Assembly: GCF_905200055.1 (NCBI RefSeq)
Contig: NZ_CAJKIS010000013.1
Coordinates: forward strand, 1 to 53,016
Direction: 5' to 3'
DNA length: 53,016 nt
Source: an uncultured Fusobacterium sp.
Lineage (GTDB): Bacteria > Fusobacteriota > Fusobacteriia > Fusobacteriales > Fusobacteriaceae
Under the pieces are notes generated by a model, which searched no databases, had not been told where the DNA came from, and saw nothing but the letters and a program-made list of their open reading frames with translations. The position numbers and the translations under genes are program-made. Of this stretch, positions 33,943 through 43,892 are shown one piece after another (positions within the stretch are counted from its first letter, which is position 1; every line of letters begins with the position of its first letter).

Positions 33943-35139
33943 TTACACCTTTTCAAAGAAAGTATCTGGTTTATTAGGATCAAGTGCTTCATTTGCCCAC
34001 ATAACTGTAACTAAATTTTCTGTTTCACTTAGATTAATAATATTATGTGTATATCCTGGAAGCATATGTATAGCTTCTATTTTATCTCCCGAAACTTCAA
34101 ATTCAATAATTTCATCTGTTCCTATTTTTCTCTCTTGAATAAGTCCATGACCTGAAACTACAATAAAGAATTCCCATTTTGTATTGTGCCAATGTTGTCC
34201 CTTAGTAATACCTGGTTTACTAATATTTATTGATACTTGTCCACACTTTTCTGATTTTAAAAGTTCTGTAAAACTTCCTCTATCATCAACATTCATTTTT
34301 AAAGGAAATATAGTTTTTTCCTTAGGTAAGTATGAGAGATATGTAGAATATAGTTTCTTAGCAAATGAATTTTTAGGAATTTCTGGTATAATTAAACTTT
34401 TTGGCTGATTATTAAATAATTCTAATAAATCAACTATCTCTCCTAAAGTTACATGATGAGTAGTTGGCACAAAACTATATCTACCATTTAATTTTTCTAC
34501 TGCATCTAAACCATCATATTCACAATGATGTTCTTTTCCTTCTAAAGCATCTAATAATTCATCTACTAAGTCATCTATATATAGAAGTTCTAACTTAGTA
34601 TTTCTATCATTTACTTGAATTGGTAGATCATTGGCAATATTATTACAAAAAGTTGCTACTGCACTATTATAGTTAGGTCTACACCATTTTCCAAATAGGT
34701 TCGGAAAACGATATATTAATACCTTTGCTCCTGTTTCTTTAGAATAATTAAAGAATAACTCTTCTCCTGCTAATTTTGATTTTCCATAATCTGATTCTCC
34801 ATAACGTCCAATTAAAGTTGCTTGAATCGATGATGAAAGCATTACTGGACAATTATTTCTATATTTTTTTAAAGTATCCAACAAAGTAGAAGCAAATCCA
34901 AAATTCCCTTCCATAAATTCAGATTGATCTTTTGGACGATTAACTCCTGCTAAATTAAAAACAAAATCAGCTTCTTTACAATATTCATCTAAAAAACTAG
35001 AATCACTATCAATATCATATTCAAATATCTCATCTATTTGTAAATTTCTAGTTCTATCTTTTCCCTCTTTTATATTATATAGATTAGCAACTAAATTTTT
35101 GCCAACAAACCCTTTAGCTCCTGTTATTAATACCTTCAT
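33943..35139 (-). CDS. capF: CapF/FnlB-type bifunctional epimerase-reductase
   Basis: This 398-residue protein has an SDR domain (GAKGFVGKNLV; YGESDYGKSKLAGE) and a C-terminal cupin (HWHNTKWEFFIVVSGHGLI, LPGYTHNIINLS). This two-domain form is diagnostic of CapF, which epimerises C-3 and reduces C-4 of the keto sugar made by CapE. It lies 13 bp after the CapE-like gene. The His-rich cupin metal ligands are present. Confidence 0.92.
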   Translation of the reverse strand: MKVLITGAKGFVGKNLVANLYNIKEGKDRTRNLQIDEIFEYDIDSDSSFLDEYCKEADFVFNLAGVNRPKDQSEFMEGNFGFASTLLDTLKKYRNNCPVMLSSSIQATLIGRYGESDYGKSKLAGEELFFNYSKETGAKVLIYRFPNLFGKWCRPNYNSAVATFCNNIANDLPIQVNDRNTKLELLYIDDLVDELLDALEGKEHHCEYDGLDAVEKLNGRYSFVPTTHHVTLGEIVDLLELFNNQPKSLIIPEIPKNSFAKKLYSTYLSYLPKEKTIFPLKMNVDDRGSFTELLKSEKCGQVSINISKPGITKGQHWHNTKWEFFIVVSGHGLIQERKIGTDEIIEFEVSGDKIEAIHMLPGYTHNIINLSETENLVTVMWANEALDPNKPDTFFEKV

Positions 35140-35152
35140 ACTTCACCTCAAT

Positions 35153-36205
35153 TTATCTTTTATTTTCTTTAAATGCTTCCAGCTCTTCTCTAATATATGC
35201 AAGTGATAATAATTTTTCTTTTACTTGCTCAACATCTAAAAGTTCTGTATTACTTGAATTAAATTCAGTTAAAGTATTACGTTTTGTATCTCCATCTTTA
35301 AAGTATTTATCATAATTTAAATCACGTTTATCACAAGGTACACGATAGAAATCTCCCATATCTATTGCATTTGCACATTCTTCATTTGTAAGAAGTGTTT
35401 CATACATTTTTTCTCCATGACGAATTCCTATTACTTTTATCTCATGTCCTGGTGCAAATAGTTCAGTTACAGCTTTAGCTAAAACTTCTATTGTACAAGC
35501 TGGAGCTTTTTGAACTAATATATCTCCACTAACTCCATTTTCAAAAGCGAATAGAACTAAATCTACTGCTTCATCAAGACTCATTATAAATCTTGTCATA
35601 GATGGTTCTGTAATTGTAATTGGATTCCCTGCCTTTATTTGATCTATCCATAGTGGAACAACTGATCCTCTTGAACAAAGTACATTTCCATATCTTGTAC
35701 AACATATTTTAGCTTTTTCAGGTTTAACTGTTCTTGATTTAGCAACTATTACCTTTTCCATCATAGCTTTAGATGTCCCCATTGCATTAACTGGATAAGC
35801 TGCTTTATCTGTTGATAAACAAACTATATTTTTTACTCCAGCATCTATAGCAGCTGTTAATACATTTTCTGTTCCTAAAACATTTGTTTTTACTGCTTCT
35901 ATAGGGAAAAATTCACATGAAGGAACTTGTTTTAAGGCAGCTGCATGAAATATATAGTCAACACCATGCATAGCATTTTTAACAGATTGAATATCTCTTA
36001 CATCTCCTATATAGAATTTTATTTTCCCTGCAACTTCAGGCATTTTAGATTGAAATTCATGTCTCATATCATCTTGTTTTTTTTCATCTCTGGAAAAGAT
36101 TCTTATTTCTCCAATATCAGTATTAAGAAAACGATTTAATACTGCATTTCCAAAAGAACCTGTTCCTCCTGTTATTAATAAAGTTTTATTTTTAAATAAG
36201 CTCAT
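35153..36205 (-). CDS. capE: CapE/FnlA-type UDP-GlcNAc 4,6-dehydratase/5-epimerase
   Basis: This 350-residue SDR starts UDP-L-FucNAc synthesis. The NAD motif is TGGTGSFGNAVLNRF, with RDEKKQDDMRH, and the active-site stretch is STDKAAYPVNAMGTSKAMMEK (with the altered Tyr/Met pattern of this family). AAAGGAGAG lies upstream. It is the first gene of the FucNAc block and follows a 321-bp gap. Confidence 0.92.
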   Translation of the reverse strand: MSLFKNKTLLITGGTGSFGNAVLNRFLNTDIGEIRIFSRDEKKQDDMRHEFQSKMPEVAGKIKFYIGDVRDIQSVKNAMHGVDYIFHAAALKQVPSCEFFPIEAVKTNVLGTENVLTAAIDAGVKNIVCLSTDKAAYPVNAMGTSKAMMEKVIVAKSRTVKPEKAKICCTRYGNVLCSRGSVVPLWIDQIKAGNPITITEPSMTRFIMSLDEAVDLVLFAFENGVSGDILVQKAPACTIEVLAKAVTELFAPGHEIKVIGIRHGEKMYETLLTNEECANAIDMGDFYRVPCDKRDLNYDKYFKDGDTKRNTLTEFNSSNTELLDVEQVKEKLLSLAYIREELEAFKENKR

Positions 36206-36526
36206 TTCCTTTTCTCTCCTTTTTTACTTAATAGATTGTAATAATAATTTTAATTTTATTATTTTAAATAAATTTATTTTTTTGAATAAAATTTTCTTAA
36301 TTAAGTTATTAATTTTTATCTATTGTAATTACCATTTTAAAGTTATATATTTTAATTTGCTGCTAAAAATATTAAATCAATAAATTTCAATAAGTCTTAA
36401 TTTTTTTGATAACTAAATAGTTTTTAAATAAAACTTCTATTTTATTTAAGAGAAAATATTTATAACATTTTATGCAAAATAATTATGAATCTCTATATTT
36501 TTTCTCACATTATATTTTACAATTTA
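36206..36526. other. Gene-free interval between wzx and capE
   Basis: The 321 bp are extremely AT-rich. I see no credible ORF on either strand and no clear consensus promoter or terminator. Several weak -10-like stretches occur on the minus strand, such as TATAAA near 36450-36470. It could hold an internal promoter for capE or mark a junction of gene blocks acquired separately. Confidence 0.5.
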
Positions 36527-37816
36527 TCATTTTTTTAAAATTCCTTTTAATAAAATAGCTTCTAATATCAAAATAGAATTTTTCTTAATCTCTTTGAAAA
36601 AAAGTGGTAATATAATGCTTGTACAAATTTGTGTTATCAACGATGCTAACGCAGCACCAGAAACTCCTAATATTGGAATTAAAGCATAATTTAAAAATAT
36701 ATTAATTATGGCTGCACTAAAATACATATATTTCAAGTATTTTTGTTTCCCTTCACAAACAATCCAGGCATTTCTTGCTACTCCTAAATATGAAAAAGCT
36801 GTGTACCAAGTTATAATTTTCAATGGATTTTCAGCTAAAATATATTCTTTTCCATATAATATTTGAATTACATATTTTCCAAATAATGCAAAAAAAATAG
36901 CTGCACTAACTGAAAGATAAAAAACTATGGCATATAGTTGTTTATTCTTTTTTTCATATCCCTTATAATCTATTTTATATAATTTCATAATAGTTGGATA
37001 TAAGGAATCTATTACTGCTCCCAAAATAAAAACCCACATAGAGCATATTGTTGTCGCTGTAGAATAATATCCTACACTTTTTACATTAAGCATTTGTTTT
37101 AACATTAATTTATCTGTTTGTCCATAAATTACAACCATCATTCCTGATAAAATATAATGATAACTTTTTTTTAGTAAATCTTTTCCTTTTTTCCAAGAAA
37201 ATTTTAATTGTGGACCATTATATTTTTTATAAAAAAACCATAAAATTCCTCCTAAAGCTATATAATCTAAAGAATTTGCAAATGCAAACCACTGAGTTGA
37301 AGCCCCAAACAATAAAAGAATAATCTTATATATTGAAATCACCACATATGCAAAAAAAGTTGCTATCGCTGTAATTTTAGATTTATATTGTGCTTGAAAC
37401 CAATAATTAAAAGTATCAAAGACTTGGAAAAATAATCCAATGCTACAAAAAAAAACAATAGTCTTAGTCAAAGTTTCATTTTTATCTAAAAAATAAACAA
37501 TTATATTTAATGTGATTATTGAAAAAAAACTAGATAACATACGCAATATTAAAGTTGTACCAAGAACTATTCCTTGATCATCTAGATTATCAACAAACTC
37601 TTTTACAATTATATTATTAATTCCCAATGTACATAAAGATATAAAAAAGCTGGAAAATGCCACTCCATAACCAATAAGTCCATAATTTTCTGGTCCTAAA
37701 TAACGAGCTGTTAACATACCTACTATCAAACTTAATAATATTTGCATTATTTTTCCACTAATTAACCAACTTGCATTATTTATCTCTTTACTCTGAAATA
37801 TTTCTTTTATTCTCAT
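36527..37816 (-). CDS. wzx: Wzx-type polysaccharide flippase
   Basis: This protein of about 429 residues has roughly 12 to 14 membrane helices of the MOP/PST family. The N-terminal GKIMQILLSLIVGMLTARYLGPENYG is the hallmark. It flips undecaprenyl-linked repeat units. ATG 37816 overlaps the upstream stop as ATGA, with GGAG 11 bases upstream; an in-frame GTG at 37828 is too close to that site. It lies 3' of two glycosyltransferases and Wzy. Confidence 0.92.
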   Translation of the reverse strand: MRIKEIFQSKEINNASWLISGKIMQILLSLIVGMLTARYLGPENYGLIGYGVAFSSFFISLCTLGINNIIVKEFVDNLDDQGIVLGTTLILRMLSSFFSIITLNIIVYFLDKNETLTKTIVFFCSIGLFFQVFDTFNYWFQAQYKSKITAIATFFAYVVISIYKIILLLFGASTQWFAFANSLDYIALGGILWFFYKKYNGPQLKFSWKKGKDLLKKSYHYILSGMMVVIYGQTDKLMLKQMLNVKSVGYYSTATTICSMWVFILGAVIDSLYPTIMKLYKIDYKGYEKKNKQLYAIVFYLSVSAAIFFALFGKYVIQILYGKEYILAENPLKIITWYTAFSYLGVARNAWIVCEGKQKYLKYMYFSAAIINIFLNYALIPILGVSGAALASLITQICTSIILPLFFKEIKKNSILILEAILLKGILKK

Positions 37817-38973
37817 TTTTTTAAACACTCCAGTGATTTCTTAGCTATGTTACTATATAGATAAATATCCGTTGCACTTGATAAAGCAATTTCTTTCATT
37901 TTATAATACTTTTCTGTAAATAACAACTCTTTAATTTTATTTTTAAGTGTTTGACTATTTACCGGTGAAACAAAATCACTATTTCCACCATTATTCACAT
38001 GTTCCATACCTTCCCATCTTTCAAATACACATGGAACTTTACTTGCACATGCTTGCTCCCACAATACAGAATGTTGTCCTGGAAAAAAAACTAAATCTGC
38101 TGCAAAAAAATATTCATAAACCTTATCTGCTGCTATCCAACCTATATAAATAATATTTTTATTTTTTTTCAAAAAAGTATCAAATTGTTTTTTTATATCA
38201 TCATGCACCTGTCCAAAAATTAATAATTTCACATTTTTTATTTCTGAACACGCTTGCATTAAGAAATGTATTTTTTTCTTTTCATCAATCTTACCTCCAG
38301 TTACTATTAAAAAATCCTTATTTGAAATATTATACTCTTTTCTAATAGTTTTTTTTAAATAATCTCTATTTTTAAAATCTATTTTTTCATCATCTGCTCC
38401 CATTATTAATATATCCGTTTTTTCCTTAGGAATCTCAAAATAATCTTCTGCATATATTTTTCTCCATGGTGTAACTCCATATACACGTTCAACATATGAA
38501 ATTGATTTTTTATTAATATGGCGATAAAATGCTCTTATTATTTTCTCTTTTAAAGTTTTACTTTTACTTCCAATATTATAATCAAGATGATTGTCCTGAA
38601 TAACTATACACTCTGGATGATTTTTCTTATATCTTATAACATCATAAATTGTTGTACTTACTAAACCATGAAAAAATATAAAATCTGGTTTAATCTTTTC
38701 AAGATACTTTTCTATTTGCAATAGTCTAGAATTTAAGTTCGTTAAAATATGATGAAAATATTTTTTTTTAACTAAACGTATTACTCTTATTCCATCATTT
38801 AGAATATAGTCATCACATTCTATTTCAATAATTTTTTTGTCTTGATGCATAGTATTAGTAGTAATAACTATCACTTCATGTCCTAATTTCTTTTGATATT
38901 TAGGTAAAATATTTTCTTGATATCCCCAATAATCATTATAAGGAGCATTTGGTGCAATATGTACTATTTTCAT
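37813..38973 (-). CDS. Glycosyltransferase family 4-like
   Basis: The 386-residue GT-B glycosyltransferase begins MKIVHIAPNAPYNDYWGYQ and has C-terminal FFPGQHSVLWEQACASKVPC as a nucleotide-sugar-binding stretch. The N-terminal half contains the acceptor-binding pattern FIFFHGLVSTTIYDVI. It sits in a chain of overlapping genes (stop/start overlap on both sides), typical for the core transferases of a repeat unit. The donor and linkage are unknown. Confidence 0.88.
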   Translation of the reverse strand: MKIVHIAPNAPYNDYWGYQENILPKYQKKLGHEVIVITTNTMHQDKKIIEIECDDYILNDGIRVIRLVKKKYFHHILTNLNSRLLQIEKYLEKIKPDFIFFHGLVSTTIYDVIRYKKNHPECIVIQDNHLDYNIGSKSKTLKEKIIRAFYRHINKKSISYVERVYGVTPWRKIYAEDYFEIPKEKTDILIMGADDEKIDFKNRDYLKKTIRKEYNISNKDFLIVTGGKIDEKKKIHFLMQACSEIKNVKLLIFGQVHDDIKKQFDTFLKKNKNIIYIGWIAADKVYEYFFAADLVFFPGQHSVLWEQACASKVPCVFERWEGMEHVNNGGNSDFVSPVNSQTLKNKIKELLFTEKYYKMKEIALSSATDIYLYSNIAKKSLECLKK

Positions 38974-40211
38974 TATTTATCCTCTCTCATATCTTGATAT
39001 ACTTTTAATAATTTTGCTACATTTTCTACTCTATTATGCGTAATCATTGCATGTTTTTTTGCATTTTTAGAAAATCTTTTTGCTAATTCGTCATTTCTGA
39101 ATATTTCTTTTACATAATAAGCAAGCATATAGGGAGCTGTCGATTGATATATATAACCTTCTATATTATGTACAAGCATATTTTTTACACCACCTACATC
39201 TGAAGCTACAACAGGACATCCAACTAACATTGCTTCTCCTAATGAATTAGGTGAATTTTCTATTGTTGATGCTGATACAAAAACATTTGATTTTAAATAT
39301 CTACTCGCCATTTCTTCTTCTGAAAGTATACCTAAAAATGTTATATTTTTTTGAATATTAAGTTTATAAATTAATTTACGTAAATAAAATTGATATGAAG
39401 TCATTTTTAATCTTTCCTTAAATGAAAGATTAAGTAAATTTATCCCTGTTGTATAAATATGTGCATTTGGATAATGTTTTATTATTTCAGGCATTGCTTC
39501 TAACACATAGTGAAATCCTTTAATAGGATAATTACATTGACTTACAAAAATACTATGCCTTTTAATATTATTTATATCCCATTCTTTTTTATAAAAACTT
39601 TCTCTTAAAGTTTCATTACAAAAATAATATTTAACATTTGGATTATACATTTCCACTGCTGCTCGATCCCAATCTGTTCTTCCTATTACATACTTTACTT
39701 TTTTGATTGCTTCTATTTCATTAACACCATTTTTTATAAAAGTTTTTTTTGTTCGAGAAATGTTAGAAAAACGAATAAAATCACGAAAAGTATACATGTT
39801 TACCACACTATTTGGTAATCCCTCAGTATAATGTTTACCACATAAAGATACCATTCCTTGTATATATAAGATACATTTATTTAAATATCCATTTTTTTCT
39901 GCTATTTTAATCGTTGTTAAAGTATGAGAATATTCTGTTCCCCAAATATGAATAATATCTGGTTTTAGTTCTAGTAATACTTTTTCTATTCTATCTCCTG
40001 AATTCTTATTTGTAAAACTATAAAAAGAAAAGTTATCTTTTCTTCCTTCATAATTTATTTTTTCTAAAAAAAGAACACATAGTTGAGTATTTTTCTCACT
40101 TAAAATATCTTTACACATTGAATCTAACCATCCACCCATCGGACTTCCATTAATATTTCTTATCTCATTTACTCTTGTAGGAGCTTTATTACAAACCCAC
40201 AATATTTTCAT
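38973..40211 (-). CDS. Glycosyltransferase family 4-like
   Basis: This 412-residue enzyme starts MKILWVCNKAPTRVNEIRN, contains KPDIIHIWGTEY in the acceptor half and ENSPNSLGEAMLVGCPVVAS in the donor half, the GT4 E-x7-E region. The stop overlaps the next start by one base. It belongs to the linear set of repeat-unit transferases. The sugar is not predictable. Confidence 0.9.
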   Translation of the reverse strand: MKILWVCNKAPTRVNEIRNINGSPMGGWLDSMCKDILSEKNTQLCVLFLEKINYEGRKDNFSFYSFTNKNSGDRIEKVLLELKPDIIHIWGTEYSHTLTTIKIAEKNGYLNKCILYIQGMVSLCGKHYTEGLPNSVVNMYTFRDFIRFSNISRTKKTFIKNGVNEIEAIKKVKYVIGRTDWDRAAVEMYNPNVKYYFCNETLRESFYKKEWDINNIKRHSIFVSQCNYPIKGFHYVLEAMPEIIKHYPNAHIYTTGINLLNLSFKERLKMTSYQFYLRKLIYKLNIQKNITFLGILSEEEMASRYLKSNVFVSASTIENSPNSLGEAMLVGCPVVASDVGGVKNMLVHNIEGYIYQSTAPYMLAYYVKEIFRNDELAKRFSKNAKKHAMITHNRVENVAKLLKVYQDMREDK

Positions 40212-40227
40212 TTATTTTCTCCTTAAT

Positions 40228-41448
40228 TTAATTAAAAACACGATACTTCATTTTATTTACAATCATATTCTGCCGCGCAATGCAACCATTTAAAAAGCAA
40301 AAACATACAAATAACCAAGGCATTCCTGCAAAAATAGGTTCCAAGCAAAATTGAATTAATAATGCCATATATATACTTATTAAGTTTATTTTAAATGACA
40401 TACTATAATAATTATCTCGTAATATTTTATATAAATTTTTTAAAGCTGACATCAAAACTATAAGTAACAGTCCAAATACTAAAATTCCATATTCATCATA
40501 AGCATCTAATAAAAGATCATGTGCATACCCATATTCTCTTCTTGAATGATTACCTCCAAATGGATATTTAAACATATTTTTTAAATGTCCTTGCCTTAAA
40601 ATAGATCTTGTACTTTCTAATAATTCTATATCTACTTTGTCCCCTAAAAATCTTTTATATAAATTAGAAGATACAATAACATTTTTTATTCCACCAATGT
40701 CATAAAGATAAACTATACTTAATATAAAAATTAGTAAAAAAGTTATAAAAATAATTTTCCAAATTTTATTTTTTTCTCTTTCATTAACTAATATGAAAGC
40801 AAAATCTACCCCTAAAATTAGAATATACATTATTATAAGTGTTCTTCCTCCTAAGATCAAATTATATCCTAAAAGTAATAGTGTAAAACTCATCCCAACT
40901 AATCTTTCTTTTTCTTTTACAGGATATAATATCATTCCAGATGAAAAACCTACCATCAAGCAACCTATTGCTGCCTGTCCTGTAGCTGATAATATTTCCC
41001 CTGACCAAATGTCAATAGTATTTCTTCCTAAATTAACTCCTCTATTATTAATCCAATTTAACATCAAGTGACTAAAAGATCCTATTGCAAGTGTGGCTAC
41101 AAATAATTTTAATTTTTTTTCTTGATTATGAATTATTTTTTTTAATTCTTCTGCTCCTTCAGATTTTAAAAACATTACATTATATCCAACTAAATAACAA
41201 ACTAAAAATGCAAAGCAACGAATTACAGCCATAATACCATTAGGAACATTGTATAATCCCATTAAAACTCCAATCGCACCATATATAAAAACCATATTAT
41301 TATAACTTATTTTTTTTTTGAAAATACATGTTACAATCAATAGACTAAAAGCAAAATAGAAAAATTTTGCTTGAAAATTCATTGCTGCTCCAAATAATAA
41401 TATTATTATAATTATTATATATAAACTTTGTCCTTTTTTTATTTTCAT
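40228..41448 (-). CDS. wzy: Wzy-type O-antigen/polysaccharide polymerase
   Basis: This 406-residue membrane protein has about 11 or 12 helices and a large periplasmic loop (around residues 240-310) holding RFLGDKVDIELLESTRSILR and GGNHSRREYGYAHDLLLDAY. That loop pattern (arginine-rich, then a His-Asp-Leu) is typical of Wzy/WaaL. It polymerises repeat units in the periplasm. As usual for Wzy, sequence similarity is expected to be low, so the call rests on topology and context. Confidence 0.85.
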   Translation of the reverse strand: MKIKKGQSLYIIIIIILLFGAAMNFQAKFFYFAFSLLIVTCIFKKKISYNNMVFIYGAIGVLMGLYNVPNGIMAVIRCFAFLVCYLVGYNVMFLKSEGAEELKKIIHNQEKKLKLFVATLAIGSFSHLMLNWINNRGVNLGRNTIDIWSGEILSATGQAAIGCLMVGFSSGMILYPVKEKERLVGMSFTLLLLGYNLILGGRTLIIMYILILGVDFAFILVNEREKNKIWKIIFITFLLIFILSIVYLYDIGGIKNVIVSSNLYKRFLGDKVDIELLESTRSILRQGHLKNMFKYPFGGNHSRREYGYAHDLLLDAYDEYGILVFGLLLIVLMSALKNLYKILRDNYYSMSFKINLISIYMALLIQFCLEPIFAGMPWLFVCFCFLNGCIARQNMIVNKMKYRVFN

Positions 41449-41495
41449 TATTTTTATCTTCCTTTATATAATTAACTTTTATTTTCTTTACAATG

Positions 41496-42680
41496 CTATG
41501 ACTTTAATGTTTCTACAATCTTTTTTCCTTGAATAAAAGAATTTTTATTTTCTACTACAAATATTCTTGCTTTTTTCGCTTTTTTAGTAAGTAATGAATA
41601 GTTTAAAGAAAATATTTTGTTTAATTCAATAGCTATTTTTTCAGGAGTAGTACCTGTAATATAATTTAAAAACTCATCATATTCATCTGGTATCCCCTCT
41701 AGTTTGTATAATATTGTTGGCTTTCCAGACATTAAATACTCTGCTATTTTTGAAGGAAATGAATATTTAGTATATGTTCCTGTAGGTCTTCTTGGATTTA
41801 TTAAAAAATCACATTTATCTCTAAGAATTTGTACTTCATCTGGTTTTAGCATCCCAAAATGCCTAATATTTGGATACTCATTTGAAATATCCTTAATATA
41901 ATTATCCATATTTCCAAATCCACAAATCCATAATTGAGCATTATTTATAAGTTTAAAAGAATCAACTATATCCTTTATATTATATTCTTCCATTGTTGTT
42001 CCTGTATATAAGCAAATATTTTCAGATTTATCTTTTCTTAAACTCTCCTGTGAAGGATCACAAATACATTCCACTATAGAATATGGTCTTTCTCCTATCT
42101 CAAGAGCTTCTACTAAATTTTTTGTCAAAACAACAAAACTATCTATCTTTTTAGCAAGCTGTATAATTTTTTTTCCTCTTATTTTATTTCTAAAAGTCAT
42201 ATACCTATCCATATCATTTATTCCTGGAACTGCATCAGTTTGTAACAAACATATTTTTACATTTTTATATCTCTCTTTTATTTTTATTGCTGCTCTAAGA
42301 AAAGGTTCATATGACGAATAAATTAAAATATGAAGTATTTTCTTTTTATCTCTTTTAACTTTATCTGCTAAAATAGAATATATTTTCTTTTCTTGTTGTA
42401 AATGCTTTATAAACGGAATATTTATATATCCAACTTCAATATTATTCATTTCCCATATTCTATCTTTTAAAAACATTTTTTTATATTTCAAAGGATAGCT
42501 TCCTACAGGAGGAATATTAACTAAAGTAACATTTACATTAGATACATTTTTAATTCCTTCTAACATTTTTTTTTGAAACATATGTGGTGCTACTTGAACT
42601 CCTACTTTTGAATCCTTATAAGCAAACTCAAGTGATTCTTCACTAAATAAAAGTCCTAAAACAACAATATCTGTTGTCAT
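41496..42680 (-). CDS. Glycosyltransferase family 4-like
   Basis: The 394-residue protein has a GT-B look: an N-terminal half with ILHILIYSSYEPFLRAAIK and a C-terminal half with NPRRPTGTYTKYSFPSKIAEYLMSG, a donor-binding motif. The C-terminal segment KIAEYLMSGKPTILYKL is common in GT4 enzymes of exopolysaccharide clusters. It is flanked by Wzy and another transferase. AGGAGG lies before the start. Confidence 0.85.
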   Translation of the reverse strand: MTTDIVVLGLLFSEESLEFAYKDSKVGVQVAPHMFQKKMLEGIKNVSNVNVTLVNIPPVGSYPLKYKKMFLKDRIWEMNNIEVGYINIPFIKHLQQEKKIYSILADKVKRDKKKILHILIYSSYEPFLRAAIKIKERYKNVKICLLQTDAVPGINDMDRYMTFRNKIRGKKIIQLAKKIDSFVVLTKNLVEALEIGERPYSIVECICDPSQESLRKDKSENICLYTGTTMEEYNIKDIVDSFKLINNAQLWICGFGNMDNYIKDISNEYPNIRHFGMLKPDEVQILRDKCDFLINPRRPTGTYTKYSFPSKIAEYLMSGKPTILYKLEGIPDEYDEFLNYITGTTPEKIAIELNKIFSLNYSLLTKKAKKARIFVVENKNSFIQGKKIVETLKS

Positions 42681-42696
42681 TATTTCCTCCTTTAAA

Positions 42697-43842
42697 TTAT
42701 TTTACTATACTACATGGTCCTTTTAAATAATTATCTTTATTTTTCTCTTCATTTCTCATTAAATTAAAACATAAATTTATAAAATTACTTGCTGCTATAT
42801 TGGCATTCCATTCCTTATCTATTGTTAAATAAGCATTTATTCCAATTTTTTCAAAAAGGCTTTGATTATTCAATAACCTTTCTATTATATTTAATATCTC
42901 ATCGTCATCTCCATAATGGTATATAAAACCATTTTCACCATCTTTTATTAAAAATGGTGCAGCTCCAACTGCATCACTTACTACTACTGCACATCCTGAA
43001 TTCATTGCTTCATTTAATACTGCTCCCCATCCTTCTCCAAAATCACTAGTAAATAAATAAACATTTGCCTTTTCCATATATTCTCTAACCTTTTTAGGTG
43101 ACATAAAATCTAAAATTGTAATTACATCTATCAAATCATTCTCTTTTATCATTTCTAGTAATTGACTGCGCATACTTCCATTACCAATCATTGTTATATG
43201 TATTTTATAACCTTTCTTTTTTAAAACATTTGCTAACCATATAACTTTCTCTGGATGTTTCCATTCTATCATTCTTCCTGCCCACAACAATTCTATAGTT
43301 TCTGATTTATTTTTCTTAATTAAGAGTTCTTTTAAATCATATTGAATATTTTCTGGAAAATATCCAAACTTATACATTTGATTATAAAATAACCCTATTT
43401 TATTATAATCAGTTGCTACATACCCTCCAGCACATAACAAATAGTGATTTTTTTGAAAAAACTTTAACTTAAAAAAATATTTCAAAGCACGTCCCCAAAA
43501 TTCTAATCCATTAAATCCTTTTTTAAATAAACGTTCCGAATATGCAAAAGTTATTTTTTTTCTTATTAAACGCAAATAAATCATATAAAATGGACAACTT
43601 CCCCATATAACAATATCTGCTTCATTTATCAATTTTTGACATTCTTTTTTATGTTTTCTACTAATATAAGATTTCTTTACATATAGTGGAATACTTTCTT
43701 GACTCCATCCCATATTTTTTCTTTCTTCTTCTAATTCTTGAGTTTCTATAAAAAAATAATTGTGATTTGTTTTTTCATATAATGCCATTGAAAATGGAGC
43801 TTGATGATGACTATAGTAATTTGACACAAAAACTATTTTCAT
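42697..43842 (-). CDS. Glycosyltransferase family 4
   Basis: This 381-residue transferase starts MKIVFVSNYYSHHQAPFSMA and carries LLWAGRMIEWKHPEKVIWLA and DFGEGWGAVLNEAMNSGCAV, the classic GT4 EGWG...E motif. A GTE-like (GMR/GRM) retaining transferase is expected. It lies between two other transferases. The donor sugar is unknown. Confidence 0.92.
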   Translation of the reverse strand: MKIVFVSNYYSHHQAPFSMALYEKTNHNYFFIETQELEEERKNMGWSQESIPLYVKKSYISRKHKKECQKLINEADIVIWGSCPFYMIYLRLIRKKITFAYSERLFKKGFNGLEFWGRALKYFFKLKFFQKNHYLLCAGGYVATDYNKIGLFYNQMYKFGYFPENIQYDLKELLIKKNKSETIELLWAGRMIEWKHPEKVIWLANVLKKKGYKIHITMIGNGSMRSQLLEMIKENDLIDVITILDFMSPKKVREYMEKANVYLFTSDFGEGWGAVLNEAMNSGCAVVVSDAVGAAPFLIKDGENGFIYHYGDDDEILNIIERLLNNQSLFEKIGINAYLTIDKEWNANIAASNFINLCFNLMRNEEKNKDNYLKGPCSIVK

Positions 43843-43892
43843 ATTTTTTTCCTTCCCTCTTTAATTACAAATATTTATTATATAAATTATTT

